From contig SLBZ01000034.1 in NCBI GenBank assembly GCA_007126095.1, positions 38,556 to 102,555 on the forward strand: a stretch of 64,000 nucleotides of DNA, read 5' to 3'. Below the pieces are notes generated by a model. It saw only the letters and a program-made list of their open reading frames with translations, searched no databases and was not told the DNA's origin. Below are positions 10,501-20,097 of the stretch, piece after piece (within the stretch, counting starts at the first letter, position 1; every line of letters begins with the position of its first letter). A program made the position numbers and the translations under genes. This stretch comes from Aquisalimonas sp. GTDB lineage: Bacteria; Pseudomonadota; Gammaproteobacteria; Nitrococcales; Aquisalimonadaceae.

Positions 10501-11118
10501 CTCGAGCTGCCCCGCCACCTCGTCACGGACGTCGTCCAGCCGTTCCATGTTGTCGCGGGTGTCGCGGATGCGCCGCTCCGTCTCCCGCCGCCGCTCCTTG
10601 TAAAGCGAGATGCCCGCGGCCTCCTCGAGATAGACCCGCAGCTCCTCCGGCTTGGCCTCGATGATGCGCGAGATCATGCCCTGTTCGATGATGGAGTAGC
10701 TGCGCGGCCCCAGGCCTGTGCCCAGGAAGACATCCGTGATGTCGCGCTTGCGGCAGCGTGTGCCATTGAGCAGGTACTGGGACTGCGCCTCGCGATTGAC
10801 CTGGCGCTTGACGGAAATTTCGCTGTAACTGGCGTACTGGCCGCCCAGGGTGCCGTCGCTGTTGTCGAACACCAGTTCGATGGAGGCCTGCCCCACCGGC
10901 TTGCGGCTGCTGGAGCCGTTGAAGATGACGTCGGCCATGGACTCGCCGCGGAGGTGCTTGGCCGAGCTCTCCCCCATGACCCAGCGTACGGCGTCAATGA
11001 CATTGGACTTACCGCAGCCGTTGGGGCCGACGATGCCCACAAGATTGCCGGGCAAATGCACGGTCGTCGGATCGACGAACGACTTGAAGCCTGCCAGTTT
11101 GATCTTCTTGAGCCGCAT
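7600..11118 (-). CDS. smc: Chromosome segregation protein SMC
   Basis: An 1172-residue condensin ATPase for chromosome organisation and segregation. The N-terminal head has Walker A GPNGCGKSN at residues 31-39. Long Glu/Gln/Arg-rich coiled coils run about 170-505 and 660-1010. The hinge lies at about 506-655. The C-terminal head has the ABC signature LLSGGEKAL (about 1073) and Walker B with D-loop FCMLDEVDAPLDE (about 1098). The length is normal for bacterial SMC. The ATG at 11118 is preceded by AGGGAAGG at suitable spacing; sequence upstream of it in frame is not SMC-like. Transcribed with zipA (156-bp gap) and divergently from queF. The non-SMC partners ScpA and ScpB are not in the window. 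Confidence 0.97.
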   Translation of the reverse strand: MRLKKIKLAGFKSFVDPTTVHLPGNLVGIVGPNGCGKSNVIDAVRWVMGESSAKHLRGESMADVIFNGSSSRKPVGQASIELVFDNSDGTLGGQYASYSEISVKRQVNREAQSQYLLNGTRCRKRDITDVFLGTGLGPRSYSIIEQGMISRIIEAKPEELRVYLEEAAGISLYKERRRETERRIRDTRDNMERLDDVRDEVAGQLEKLSRQARTAERYKEFKAEERQLRAELLAVRLRDLVDEMKTGERALEEQRNALEAEVARQRGAERELVEQREQQGEVSESLNEAQGRYYALGSDINRIEQQIAHERERREKQDEDLAANRQALEELLETARADEDKLAETRERLAELEPEIEELQELEETASEQVAEAQQAMDDWQQRWDAFNERAAEAVQAAQVERTRIEGLEQRQQTLADRRQRLASERENLDPDSVSDALEALAEEAEELGERQELLGGQLEETEAAAASLAEQETALDDRIHALRGDIQQSEARLTSLETLQQDALGETEGPVADWLAGHGLGSGGRLAQRLSVEPGWEQAVEAVLADRLQAVCIDAGEVPTADRLGSPTQGSVTLVSTEGAVTGNGEHDHGLQPLLAHVAAPGALDDLLHGVFCASDAADAERLRPHLRTGECLVTADGMLFGRGWTQLSGDAGDGDSVLARERAMEALRAQLDMAREQRDQLVDQRRELEEQRQDSEARRDQLREERDGVVQRLTQVHARQDGQRQRLDELQARDQRLAEELVQLDEEAAETTEAVHAARSRLQDALDRSEADGDERERLQQEREGHQETLAAVREAMRERRERRHELLLLQENANASRQSLEEQLRRLAEQRERLEARQEELTEARETQGDPVPELEAQREQLLQQRVDAERALQETRNRMAEIEEQLRGREEQRQRSEQQVETLRQELERMQLRDQELRVRRQTQSEQLVELGFDLDTLLANLPEAATEGDWQARLEQVEQRINRLGPINLAAIDEHEQLSERKGYLDQQHADLTEAMETLESAIRKIDRETRQRFKETFDKVNAGIQHMYPRLFGGGEAYLEMTSDDLLETGITIMARPPGKRVSTIHLLSGGEKALTAVALIFAIFELNPAPFCMLDEVDAPLDEANVGRFCQLVKEMSARVQFILITHNKATMEIASHLMGVTMHEAGVSRLVAVDVDEAAEMAVA

Positions 11119-11267
11119 GAAGGATGGCCTTCCCTGTCGCGTTCGCGGATTCCGCACGTGGCCGAGCAAGGCGGCGACCGGTAGACTTGTGCCGAAGCCC
11201 GATCCGGCCGCGTGCCGGGCAACCGTTCCGGGCGTATTATCCCGTTCACCCAGACAATTGGAAAGCC

Positions 11268-11657
11268 ATGTCCTCACAACCAAGCCGCGAACTCGAGACC
11301 TTCCCGAATCCTCAGCCGGAGCGGGACTACACCATCCGCATGTGTATTCCGGAGTTCACCTGCCTGTGCCCGAAAACCGGCCAGCCGGATTTCGCCACGA
11401 TTCACCTGGAGTACGTTCCAGACCGGGACTGCGTGGAGCTGAAGTCACTGAAGCTCTATATCTGGTCGTTCCGGGACCAGGGGGCGTTCCACGAGCAGGT
11501 CACCCACGACATGCTCAGCGACCTGGTCGCCGCGACGAAGCCACGCTTCATGCGCGTCACCGGTGAGTTCAATGTGCGCGGCGGCATTGATACCACGGTG
11601 ATTGCCGAGCACCGCGCGCCGGGCTGGACGCCGCCGCAGCCGGTGGTTCTCCCCTGA
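11268..11657 (+). CDS. queF: NADPH-dependent 7-cyano-7-deazaguanine reductase (unimodular QueF)
   Basis: A 129-residue enzyme reducing preQ0 nitrile to preQ1 amine in queuosine biosynthesis. This is the short, Bacillus-like unimodular form, not the about 280-residue E. coli form. Visible are the catalytic cysteine in [11 protein letters not shown] (Cys34, with Asp41), the QueF motif ELKSLKLY at residues 57-64 that binds NADPH, and GAFHEQ just after. The C-terminal [11 protein letters not shown] matches the family. The ATG at 11268 fits the usual short N-terminus. It lies 8 bp upstream of gluQ, which acts on queuosine in tRNA, so the pair forms a queuosine-related operon. The 149-bp region before it is shared with smc. 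Confidence 0.93.
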   Translation: MSSQPSRELETFPNPQPERDYTIRMCIPEFTCLCPKTGQPDFATIHLEYVPDRDCVELKSLKLYIWSFRDQGAFHEQVTHDMLSDLVAATKPRFMRVTGEFNVRGGIDTTVIAEHRAPGWTPPQPVVLP

Positions 11658-11665
11658 TCGGCCGC

Positions 11666-12571
11666 ATGGGTGCTGATGCCGGCTACCGCGGCCGCTTCGC
11701 TCCCAGCCCGACAGGCCCCCTGCACTTCGGATCGCTGGTGGCGGCGCTGGGGTCCTGCCTGGAGGCCCGCAGTCACGCCGGCGAATGGCTGGTCCGCATC
11801 GACGACATAGACCCGCCCCGAGAGCAGCCAGGGGCGGCAGACGCCATTCTGCGCACACTGGAGCGGTTCGGCTTCGAACACGACGGCCCGGTGCTCTACC
11901 AGAGCACGCGGCACGACGCCTATCGGGCCGCTGTGGATACGCTCCATCGCCACGGCCGGGCATTCCCCTGTGGATGCACCCGCAAGGAGGTGCTGCGCGA
12001 CGGTACACCCGGGGTCAACGGCGTGCTCTACCCGGGCACCTGCCGCAACGGGCTTCCGGAGGGCCGGGAGGCACGGACATGGCGCGCTCGCGTCGAAGGC
12101 ACAGTGAGGCTCGAAGACCGGTTCCAGGGGGCAGTCGTCTGTGACCTGGAGGCGGAGATCGGCGATTTTCTCGTGCAGCGGGCCGACGCACTTCCGGCGT
12201 ACCACCTGGCGGCCGCCGTTGACGACATGGCCACCGGCATCACCCATGTAATCCGCGGCCACGATCTGCTGGCGTGCACGCCACCCCAGTGGTTCGTCAT
12301 GGAGCAACTCGGCGGCACGCCGCCTGCCTACGGCCATCTGCCGCTGGCCGTAAACGCCGACGGCCGCAAGCTCAGCAAGCAGAACATGGCGCCCCCCCTG
12401 GATGACGCGGGCCCCGCCCCGCAGCTGGTCTCCGCACTGGAGCTGTTGAACCAGCAGCCTCCTGCCGGCCTCCGCAACGCCCCGGTGGCCACCGTGTGGC
12501 AGTGGGCCCTCGACCACTGGAATCCGGCCCGTCTGCGCGGCATCGCCAGCAGGGCCATTGCACCGCAATGA
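11666..12571 (+). CDS. gluQ: Glutamyl-Q tRNA(Asp) synthetase
   Basis: A 301-residue truncated glutamyl-tRNA synthetase paralogue. It activates glutamate and attaches it to the cyclopentenediol of queuosine at position 34 of tRNA(Asp). The HIGH-like motif is PTGPLHFGS (about residues 15-23), and the KMSKS-like loop is RKLSKQN. A zinc site is visible as Cys102, Cys104, Tyr122 and Cys126, spaced almost as in E. coli YadB. The anticodon-binding domain of true GluRS is absent, as expected. The gene is often linked to dksA; here it follows queF with an 8-bp gap, making both genes part of tRNA queuosine metabolism. No clear ribosome binding site precedes the ATG, so coupling to queF is likely. Confidence 0.95.
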   Translation: MGADAGYRGRFAPSPTGPLHFGSLVAALGSCLEARSHAGEWLVRIDDIDPPREQPGAADAILRTLERFGFEHDGPVLYQSTRHDAYRAAVDTLHRHGRAFPCGCTRKEVLRDGTPGVNGVLYPGTCRNGLPEGREARTWRARVEGTVRLEDRFQGAVVCDLEAEIGDFLVQRADALPAYHLAAAVDDMATGITHVIRGHDLLACTPPQWFVMEQLGGTPPAYGHLPLAVNADGRKLSKQNMAPPLDDAGPAPQLVSALELLNQQPPAGLRNAPVATVWQWALDHWNPARLRGIASRAIAPQ

Positions 12572-12610
12572 TCCGGAACACGACCCATGGTCGCCCCCAC
12601 CCGAGGCGTG

Positions 12611-12627
12611 TGCTACCTTAGGTAACA
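12611..12627. promoter_or_regulatory. 17-bp palindrome TGCTAC-N5-GTAACA upstream of the sensor operon
   Basis: A 6-5-6 dyad with one mismatch, 41 bp before the ATG of the small membrane protein. It matches the dyad at 17227-17243 upstream of acs in both half-sites and spacing. The 17-bp N5 form is like binding sites of NtrC-family activators, so it is a candidate site for the activator encoded at 15848-17200. That assignment is inference. Confidence 0.5.
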
Positions 12628-12668
12628 AATAAGACGACACGAATCGTCAAGACCGGAGGAGAGGTTCC

Positions 12669-12866
12669 ATGGCCCAACTTCAGGAAACGGGCCCCGGCGG
12701 ATACAGCGTGCTGCTGTTCCTGCTCGGTGTGCTATTGCTGGCGTCGCCGTTCACCGTCTGGTGGATGAGCACGGGCGCACCCTGGTACACGGCATGGGTC
12801 ATCTGGGCCCTATTGATCGCACTGTCGGGCCTGATCGCCCACCGGCTCGGACACCATGACGCTTGA
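12669..12866 (+). CDS. Small two-helix membrane protein (CbrX-like) coupled to the sensor kinase
   Basis: A 65-residue hydrophobic protein with two predicted membrane helices (about residues 13-33 and 40-58) and a His-rich tail, GLIAHRLGHHDA. The ATG has CGGAGGAGAGG just upstream, a strong ribosome binding site. Its stop codon lies 11 bp inside the following kinase gene, which has no site of its own outside this reading frame, so the two are translationally coupled. In Pseudomonas a small membrane ORF named cbrX overlaps cbrA in the same way. The position, size and hydrophobicity here fit that model, though the short sequence cannot prove homology. It may assist folding or signalling of the transporter-like kinase domain. 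Confidence 0.75.
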   Translation: MAQLQETGPGGYSVLLFLLGVLLLASPFTVWWMSTGAPWYTAWVIWALLIALSGLIAHRLGHHDA

Positions 12867-15831
12867 TCTCGGTGTCATCTCGGCGGCAGTGGTCGGCTAT
12901 CTGCTGCTGCTCTTTCTCATCGCCTACGTCACCGACCGGCAGTGGCTGCCCGCCTGGCTGACCCGCAATCCGGTGGTGTACGTGCTCTCGCTGGGCGTCT
13001 ACGCCACCACCTGGAGTTATTACGGCAGCGTCGGCTTCGCCCAGGACCAGGGACTCAACTTTCTCACCATCTACCTGGGCGTCACCCTGGCATTCGTGCT
13101 GACGCCGGTGCTGCTCATGCCCATCCTGCGGCTGACTCGCACCTATCAGCTCACCTCGGTGGCGGACCTGTTCGCGTTCCGCTTCAACAGCCAGTGGGCC
13201 GGCGTGCTGGTGACACTGCTCATGCTTGCGGGGGTACTGCCCTACATCGCCCTGCAGATCCGGGCGGTGGCCGAGTCCACGCAGGTTCTGACACCGGAAT
13301 CGTCACCCGACGTACTGGCATTCTGGTTCATGGTGCTGGTCACCGTATTCACCATCATCTTCGGCGCGCGCCACGTCTCGCCCCGGGAACACCACGACGG
13401 CCTGGTGGCGGCGATCGCGTTCGAATCGCTGATGAAGCTGGTGGCCCTGCTGCTCGTGGCCGGCGTGGCCGTGTGGCAGGCGTTCGGCGGCATCGGCGGG
13501 ATGCAGGCGTGGCTGGCCGACAACCCCGAGCACCTGGAGGCCCTCTACGCCCCGGCGCGGGAGGGTCCGTGGACGAGCCTGCTGGTACTCGCCTTCGCCG
13601 CCGCGTTCCTGCTGCCCCGGCAGTTCCACATGCTGTTTGCGGAAAACCAGAACCCGCGCGACCTGAGCCTGGCAAGTTGGGCATTCCCACTGTTTCTGCT
13701 GGCGCTGACGCTGGTGATTCCGCCGATCCTCTGGGCAGCCGTGGTCCTGCAGCCGGGCACGCCGGCCGATTATCACGTGCTTGGCCTGTCCCTCGCCAGC
13801 GGCAGCCCGTCGCTGGCGCTGCTCGCCTACCTCGGGGGGATCTCCGCGGCAAGCGCGATGATCGTGGTCAGCACCCTGGCGATCTCGGCCATGACACTGA
13901 ACCACCTGGTGCTGCCCCTGGCGGGCCCGCAGCCCCACCGGGACCTCTACGGCGCGCTGCGCTGGGCGCGCCGCGTGGTCATGGTGGCGGTGATCGCCGC
14001 CGGCTACGGTTTCTACCTGATTCTGGAACCCACCACCGGACTGGTCGGCTGGGGCCTGATCTCCTTTCTCGCCATGGCGCAGCTCCTCCCGGGGATCATC
14101 GGGCTACTGTTCTGGCCCCGCGCCACCAGCCACGGCTTCATCGCCGGGCTGATCGGCGGTGCCTGCGTGTGGGTATTCACGGTGCTGCTGCCACCGGTCA
14201 CCGGTGACAGCACCATGCTCTGGATGGGGCTGCCTGCACCCGACGGCGAGCAGCCGGCGGTGTATCAGTCGGCCACGTTCTGGTCACTGTGCATCAACAG
14301 TGTGCTGTTCGTCGCCGTATCCCTGCTCAGTCGCCCCGACGAGCGCGAGCGCGAGGCCGCAGCCGTCTGCCGCGACCTCAACCCCACCCTGCCGGTGGGG
14401 GATCTGCGCGCCCGCTCTCCCCAGCAGTTCGTCAAGCGGCTGGCTTCAGTCATGGGCAAGACCGCCGCCCGCAAGGAAGTGGAGAAAGCGGTTCGTGAAC
14501 GGGGACTGCACTGGGGCGAGACACGCCCCAGCCATCTGCACGGCCTGCGCGCGCAGATCGAACGCAACATCTCCGGGATGATGGGGCCGGTGCTGGCACG
14601 GATGATCGTGGATGAACAACTGCAGATGGACACCCGCAGCCGCACCGCGCTGGCCCAGAACGTCCGCCTGATCGAGGACCGACTGGAGACCTCGCGCACC
14701 CGTCTGCGCGGGCTGGCGGCGGAACTGGACCGTCTGCGGCGCTATCACCGCCAGATCATCGAGGACCTCCCCCTGGGCGTGTGTGCCGTCGCCCAGGGCG
14801 GCCGCCTGGTCCGCTGGAACCCGGCCATCGCCGAACTCACGCGCGTGCCCATGTCCGACGTCATCGGCCGCCGGCTGGACGAGCTCCCCGACCCGTGGGG
14901 TCCTCTGCTGGCATCGTTTCTGGACTCTGACGCCAGTCACTGGCACCGGCAGGAGATCCAGACCAACGACCACGCGCGCTGGTACAGCCTGCACAAGGCG
15001 GCCATCGACGACCCGTCCAACAGCAACCGGGCTGCAGACACCGTTCTACTCGTGGAAGACCTCACCGAGGTCTCCGTACTGGAGCAGGAGCTCGCCCACA
15101 GCGAGCGGCTCGCCTCCATCGGCCGCCTCGCCGCCGGTGTCGCACACGAGATCGGCAACCCGGTGACCGGCATTTCCTGCCTTGCCCAGGAACTGCGCGA
15201 CGAGGACACCGACGAGGAGCGCACCGGCGCCATCGCCGAGGAGGTCCTGAACCAGGCCCAGCGGATCAACAACATCGTCCAGAGCCTGGTGCGCTACGCC
15301 CATGGCGGCGTCGGCAGCCAGCGTCCGCCCGAGCCGGTGGACCTGCGCCAGACCGTGGAGGAGGCGATGCGGCTCACCACCCTGAGCCGGCGGGCCCGGT
15401 TCGTACGGTTCGACAACGAGGTGCCCGACGGGGTGACCATCAGCGGTGAACCCCAGCAGCTTGTGCAGGTGTTCGTGAACCTCTTCAGCAATGCCGCCGA
15501 TGCGTGTGCGAACCGTGAGGATGAGGGAGCGATCCGCATCGCCCTCGAACACCACGGCGACGGCTGGATCAACGTCCACGTGCACGACAACGGCAGTGGG
15601 ATTCCCGATGACGTGCTCGACCACGTGCTCGAGCCGTTCGTCACCACCAAACGCCCCGGCTACGGCACCGGCCTGGGCCTGCCGCTGGTCTACAACATCA
15701 TCCGCGAGCATGGCGGCGAAGTTCTGGTGGACAGCGACAGCACCGGCACGTGCATCACGTTACGGCTGCGCCCGGACATCCCGCTAGCCGCTCGGCAGAC
15801 CGCCCTGGCCGACGGGCAATCGCGTTCCTGA
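12856..15831 (+). CDS. cbrA: CbrA-like sensor histidine kinase with SLC5 (sodium/solute symporter) domain
   Basis: A 991-residue hybrid of transporter and kinase. Residues 1 to about 490 are a multi-helix SLC5/SSS domain, including ATTWSYYGSVGFAQDQG and LPRQFHMLF. A linker/STAC-like segment (about 495-625) and a coiled coil follow, then a PAS domain (about 635-735) with RWNPAIAELTRVPMSDVIG. The kinase core has the H-box GVAHEIGNPVTG with phospho-acceptor His764, N-box NLFSNAADAC, and G-boxes DNGSGIPDD and GTGLGLPLVYN. This is the architecture of CbrA (carbon/nitrogen balance) and CrbS (acetate switch). The NtrC-type partner 16 bp downstream favours CbrA. The adjacent acs gene suggests acetate use is a target. 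The transported or sensed ligand is unknown. Confidence 0.9.
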   Translation: MTLDLGVISAAVVGYLLLLFLIAYVTDRQWLPAWLTRNPVVYVLSLGVYATTWSYYGSVGFAQDQGLNFLTIYLGVTLAFVLTPVLLMPILRLTRTYQLTSVADLFAFRFNSQWAGVLVTLLMLAGVLPYIALQIRAVAESTQVLTPESSPDVLAFWFMVLVTVFTIIFGARHVSPREHHDGLVAAIAFESLMKLVALLLVAGVAVWQAFGGIGGMQAWLADNPEHLEALYAPAREGPWTSLLVLAFAAAFLLPRQFHMLFAENQNPRDLSLASWAFPLFLLALTLVIPPILWAAVVLQPGTPADYHVLGLSLASGSPSLALLAYLGGISAASAMIVVSTLAISAMTLNHLVLPLAGPQPHRDLYGALRWARRVVMVAVIAAGYGFYLILEPTTGLVGWGLISFLAMAQLLPGIIGLLFWPRATSHGFIAGLIGGACVWVFTVLLPPVTGDSTMLWMGLPAPDGEQPAVYQSATFWSLCINSVLFVAVSLLSRPDEREREAAAVCRDLNPTLPVGDLRARSPQQFVKRLASVMGKTAARKEVEKAVRERGLHWGETRPSHLHGLRAQIERNISGMMGPVLARMIVDEQLQMDTRSRTALAQNVRLIEDRLETSRTRLRGLAAELDRLRRYHRQIIEDLPLGVCAVAQGGRLVRWNPAIAELTRVPMSDVIGRRLDELPDPWGPLLASFLDSDASHWHRQEIQTNDHARWYSLHKAAIDDPSNSNRAADTVLLVEDLTEVSVLEQELAHSERLASIGRLAAGVAHEIGNPVTGISCLAQELRDEDTDEERTGAIAEEVLNQAQRINNIVQSLVRYAHGGVGSQRPPEPVDLRQTVEEAMRLTTLSRRARFVRFDNEVPDGVTISGEPQQLVQVFVNLFSNAADACANREDEGAIRIALEHHGDGWINVHVHDNGSGIPDDVLDHVLEPFVTTKRPGYGTGLGLPLVYNIIREHGGEVLVDSDSTGTCITLRLRPDIPLAARQTALADGQSRS

Positions 15832-15847
15832 ACGGAGAGAGACCACC

Positions 15848-17200
15848 ATGGCTTACATTCTCATCATCGAAGACGAGAACGTGATCCGGCAATCCCTGCG
15901 GCGTCTGCTGGAGAAGCGCCAGCATGTCGTCGCGGAGGCGGACTCCGTGGAGAGCGCCGCGCGGGAGCAGGAACTCACCGGGTTCGACCTCATCATCGCC
16001 GACCTGCGCCTGCCCGGCGCCGACGGCACGGCCGTGCTGGAGCGCGCGCCGGCCGTACCCACCATCATCATGACCAGCTATGCCAGCGTCCGCTCGGCCG
16101 TGGAGGCCATGAAACTCGGCGCCCTGGATTACATCGCCAAACCCTTCGACAACGATGAGCTGCTGCTCACCGTCGACCGAGCCCTCAAGGAACAGCGCAT
16201 GGAGCGCCAGAACGCGGCGCTGAAAGCGGATCTGGACCGCGACTACCCGGTGTCCGGCATCGTCGGGACGTGCAAGGCCATGCGTGACGTCTTCGACCGC
16301 ATCACCCGCGTGGCACCGACCACCACCACGGTGCTCGTGCTGGGTGAATCCGGCACGGGCAAGGAGCTCGTGGCGCGCGCGCTGCACGAGAAGAGCGAAC
16401 GCAGCGACGGCCCGATGATCACCGTGAACTGCGCCGCCATTCCCGACACCCTGATCGAAGCGGAACTGTTCGGCCACGAAAAAGGCGCATTCACCGGCGC
16501 CGTGGGCGCACGCCAGGGACTGGTGGAGTCAGCCGACGGCGGCACCCTGTTCCTGGACGAGATCGGCGAGCTGCCGCTGGCCGCCCAGGCCCGGCTGCTG
16601 CGCGTCCTCCAGGAGGGGGAGATCCGGCGTGTCGGCTCATCCTCGCCCCGGCACGTGGATGTCCGGCTGGTCGCCGCCACGCACCGCGATCTGAGCCGAC
16701 TGGTAAGCCAGGGCGATTTCCGCGAGGACCTCTACTTCCGCATCAACGTCATGGAGATCCGGCTGCCTCCGCTGCGCGAGCGTGGCGACGACCTCGCGGA
16801 GCTCGCCCGGCACCTGCTCGAACGGGCGTGCAAGCGGCTCAAGAGCCCGCCCATGCGGTTCAGCAACGAAACCATGGAGGGCATCCGCCGCTACAGCTGG
16901 CCAGGCAATGTCCGGGAGCTGGAAAACGCCATCGAGCGGGCCGTGATCCTCAGTGACAGCACGGTTATTACGCCGAACATTCTGGGTCTGCGCCCGGACG
17001 AGGAACCCCAGCCCGACACCACGTCTCCGGGGCTGTCCCTGGAGGACTACTTCCGGCAGTTCGTGCTGGCCAACCAGGACCACTGCACGGAGACGGAACT
17101 TGCGCGCCGGCTCGGTATCAGCCGCAAGGCGCTTTGGGAGAAACGACAGCGCCTCGGCATCCCGCGCAAGCCGCGCATGGAAGAGTCGGAGGAAGGCTGA
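15848..17200 (+). CDS. cbrB: CbrB-like sigma-54-dependent response regulator
   Basis: A 450-residue NtrC-family regulator. The receiver domain (about 1-120) has phospho-acceptor Asp52 in ADLRLPG and conserved Lys98 in AKPFD. The AAA+ domain (about 135-375) has Walker A GESGTGKE and the sigma-54-contacting GAFTGA loop, with Walker B GTLFLDEIGELP. The C-terminus holds a Fis-type helix-turn-helix (ETELARRLGISRKALWEKRQR). It lies 16 bp after the kinase gene with a GGAGAGA site, so it is the cognate regulator. It should activate sigma-54 promoters; a good candidate sits in front of the next gene, acs, with an NtrC-like palindrome upstream of it. In pseudomonads CbrB drives crcZ small RNA; none is seen here. 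Confidence 0.92.
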   Translation: MAYILIIEDENVIRQSLRRLLEKRQHVVAEADSVESAAREQELTGFDLIIADLRLPGADGTAVLERAPAVPTIIMTSYASVRSAVEAMKLGALDYIAKPFDNDELLLTVDRALKEQRMERQNAALKADLDRDYPVSGIVGTCKAMRDVFDRITRVAPTTTTVLVLGESGTGKELVARALHEKSERSDGPMITVNCAAIPDTLIEAELFGHEKGAFTGAVGARQGLVESADGGTLFLDEIGELPLAAQARLLRVLQEGEIRRVGSSSPRHVDVRLVAATHRDLSRLVSQGDFREDLYFRINVMEIRLPPLRERGDDLAELARHLLERACKRLKSPPMRFSNETMEGIRRYSWPGNVRELENAIERAVILSDSTVITPNILGLRPDEEPQPDTTSPGLSLEDYFRQFVLANQDHCTETELARRLGISRKALWEKRQRLGIPRKPRMEESEEG

Positions 17201-17226
17201 GCGGCGTTACAAATTGTCGCATCCAG

Positions 17227-17243
17227 TGTTACCACGTGTAACA
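17227..17243. promoter_or_regulatory. Perfect 17-bp palindrome TGTTAC-N5-GTAACA upstream of acs
   Basis: A perfect 6-5-6 dyad 53 bp upstream of the sigma-54-like acs promoter, with an extra GTTAC half-site at 17206-17210. The same dyad occurs upstream of the CbrXAB-like operon (12611-12627). The spacing and position fit an upstream activating site for the adjacent NtrC-type activator; the protein-site match is inference. Confidence 0.55.
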
Positions 17244-17296
17244 GAACCGCCACGACTGGCATCGATAACTGATTGATCGGAAATGTGTTCCGCAGA

Positions 17297-17311
17297 TGGC
17301 ACGGCTTTCGC
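17297..17311 (+). promoter_or_regulatory. Sigma-54 (-24/-12) promoter candidate for acs
   Basis: TGGCACGGCTTTCGC matches TGGCACG-N4-TTGC at all positions but one (TCGC for TTGC), with the invariant GG and GC correctly spaced. It lies about 170 bp before the acs ATG and downstream of the palindrome at 17227-17243, as expected for activation by the neighbouring NtrC-type regulator. Confidence 0.55.
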
Positions 17312-17482
17312 TTTTGCTGGCGGATAGCAACGCGCCAGACAGAACGGCCTCACCGGGGCAGCCGCCGGTCCACACCGGCGCACTGCCCTCCCGGGGTGCT
17401 AGGCTTGCCAATAACGGGACCAAAGAAAATGACGGGTCGGTGCACCGCACCGGCCACCCATTCGAAGAGGAGGAGTCATCCC

Positions 17483-19420
<1,938 letters not shown>

Positions 19421-19427
19421 ACCGTCC

Positions 19428-19451
19428 GCCGGGCACCTCCGGGTGCCCGGC
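19428..19451 (+). terminator. Stem-loop after acs
   Basis: A perfect 10-bp stem GCCGGGCACC/GGTGCCCGGC with TCCG tetraloop, 8 bp after the acs stop. No U-run follows; a second 7-bp GC stem lies at about 19466-19486. The remaining 160 bp before the next gene show only its ribosome binding site. Confidence 0.5.
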
Positions 19452-19645
19452 AATCCCGATCCGGGTGGCGGCACACCCCTGCCGCCTGTCCCCGAAGCCA
19501 TGTTACGGCGAGCACAGATGATCCCGCATCACGGCGCGGGCGTGTCCCGTCGCGAGGCTGCCTGGCGTGAATTCTGCTTACGTCTCCGCCCGGACGAAGC
19601 GCTGCTTTGTCCAGGCAATTCATTGGCAAACAGGAGATTCCCGAC

Positions 19646-20017
19646 ATGATTGACGGAATCGGAGCCAGTACGGCGACGTCGACACGACCCGCCCAGGCTG
19701 CGGCCGCGGGCAACTCGGCTCAGCCACAGGCCGCAACAAACCCGCAGGGCGCTCTGGTCGGCAGCAGTCCGGTGCAGACCGCTCCCCAACCTGCCCCCGC
19801 GGCCGCCCAGCCGACCAGTGCACCAGCGGAAACCAGTGCTACCCAGTCGGTGAACGCCACGCAGGGAGCCACGCAGACCACGGCCCCTGTGAACGGCAAC
19901 GCCGCCGGCGACCAGGCCGGCGTCGGTGCGGGAAGCACGGAGACGGTTTCATCCGATGGCACTATTGAACGTGGTGTCGCCGAGACGGTGGGATCACAGG
20001 TGAACGACGAGGTCTGA
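19646..20017 (+). CDS. Low-complexity Ala/Thr/Gln/Pro-rich hypothetical protein
   Basis: A 123-residue protein that starts MIDGIGASTATSTRPA. It consists almost entirely of Ala, Gln, Thr, Pro, Ser, Val and Gly up to about residue 90, then has a more acidic end with TIERGVAETVGSQVNDEV. There is no signal peptide, no membrane helix, no Cys and almost no Lys or aromatic residue, so it is likely disordered. An AGGAG site sits about 9 nt before the ATG. The third-position GC bias and the site support real translation. A convergent-side hairpin follows at 20047. Its short N-terminal MIDGIG resembles the start of small flagellar or motility-linked proteins, but I cannot assign it. No family recognised. 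Confidence 0.6.
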   Translation: MIDGIGASTATSTRPAQAAAAGNSAQPQAATNPQGALVGSSPVQTAPQPAPAAAQPTSAPAETSATQSVNATQGATQTTAPVNGNAAGDQAGVGAGSTETVSSDGTIERGVAETVGSQVNDEV

Positions 20018-20046
20018 TCACCTGCGTCCCGATACGTGTCGACAAT

Positions 20047-20071
20047 CACGGGGCGGTGCCATCGCCCCGTG
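20047..20071. terminator. Bidirectional terminator-like hairpin
   Basis: A perfect 9-bp stem CACGGGGCG/CGCCCCGTG with a 7-nt loop, lying between the convergent low-complexity gene and the SDR gene. No T-run on either side. Confidence 0.45.
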
Positions 20072-20097
20072 TGTCATGCGGGGTACTCCCCCGACGC

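Noticed and set aside
17201-17482. A crcZ-like small RNA between the regulator and acs
   Set aside because: I see no CA-motif repeats or terminator in this gap; the space is explained by the acs promoter and leader.
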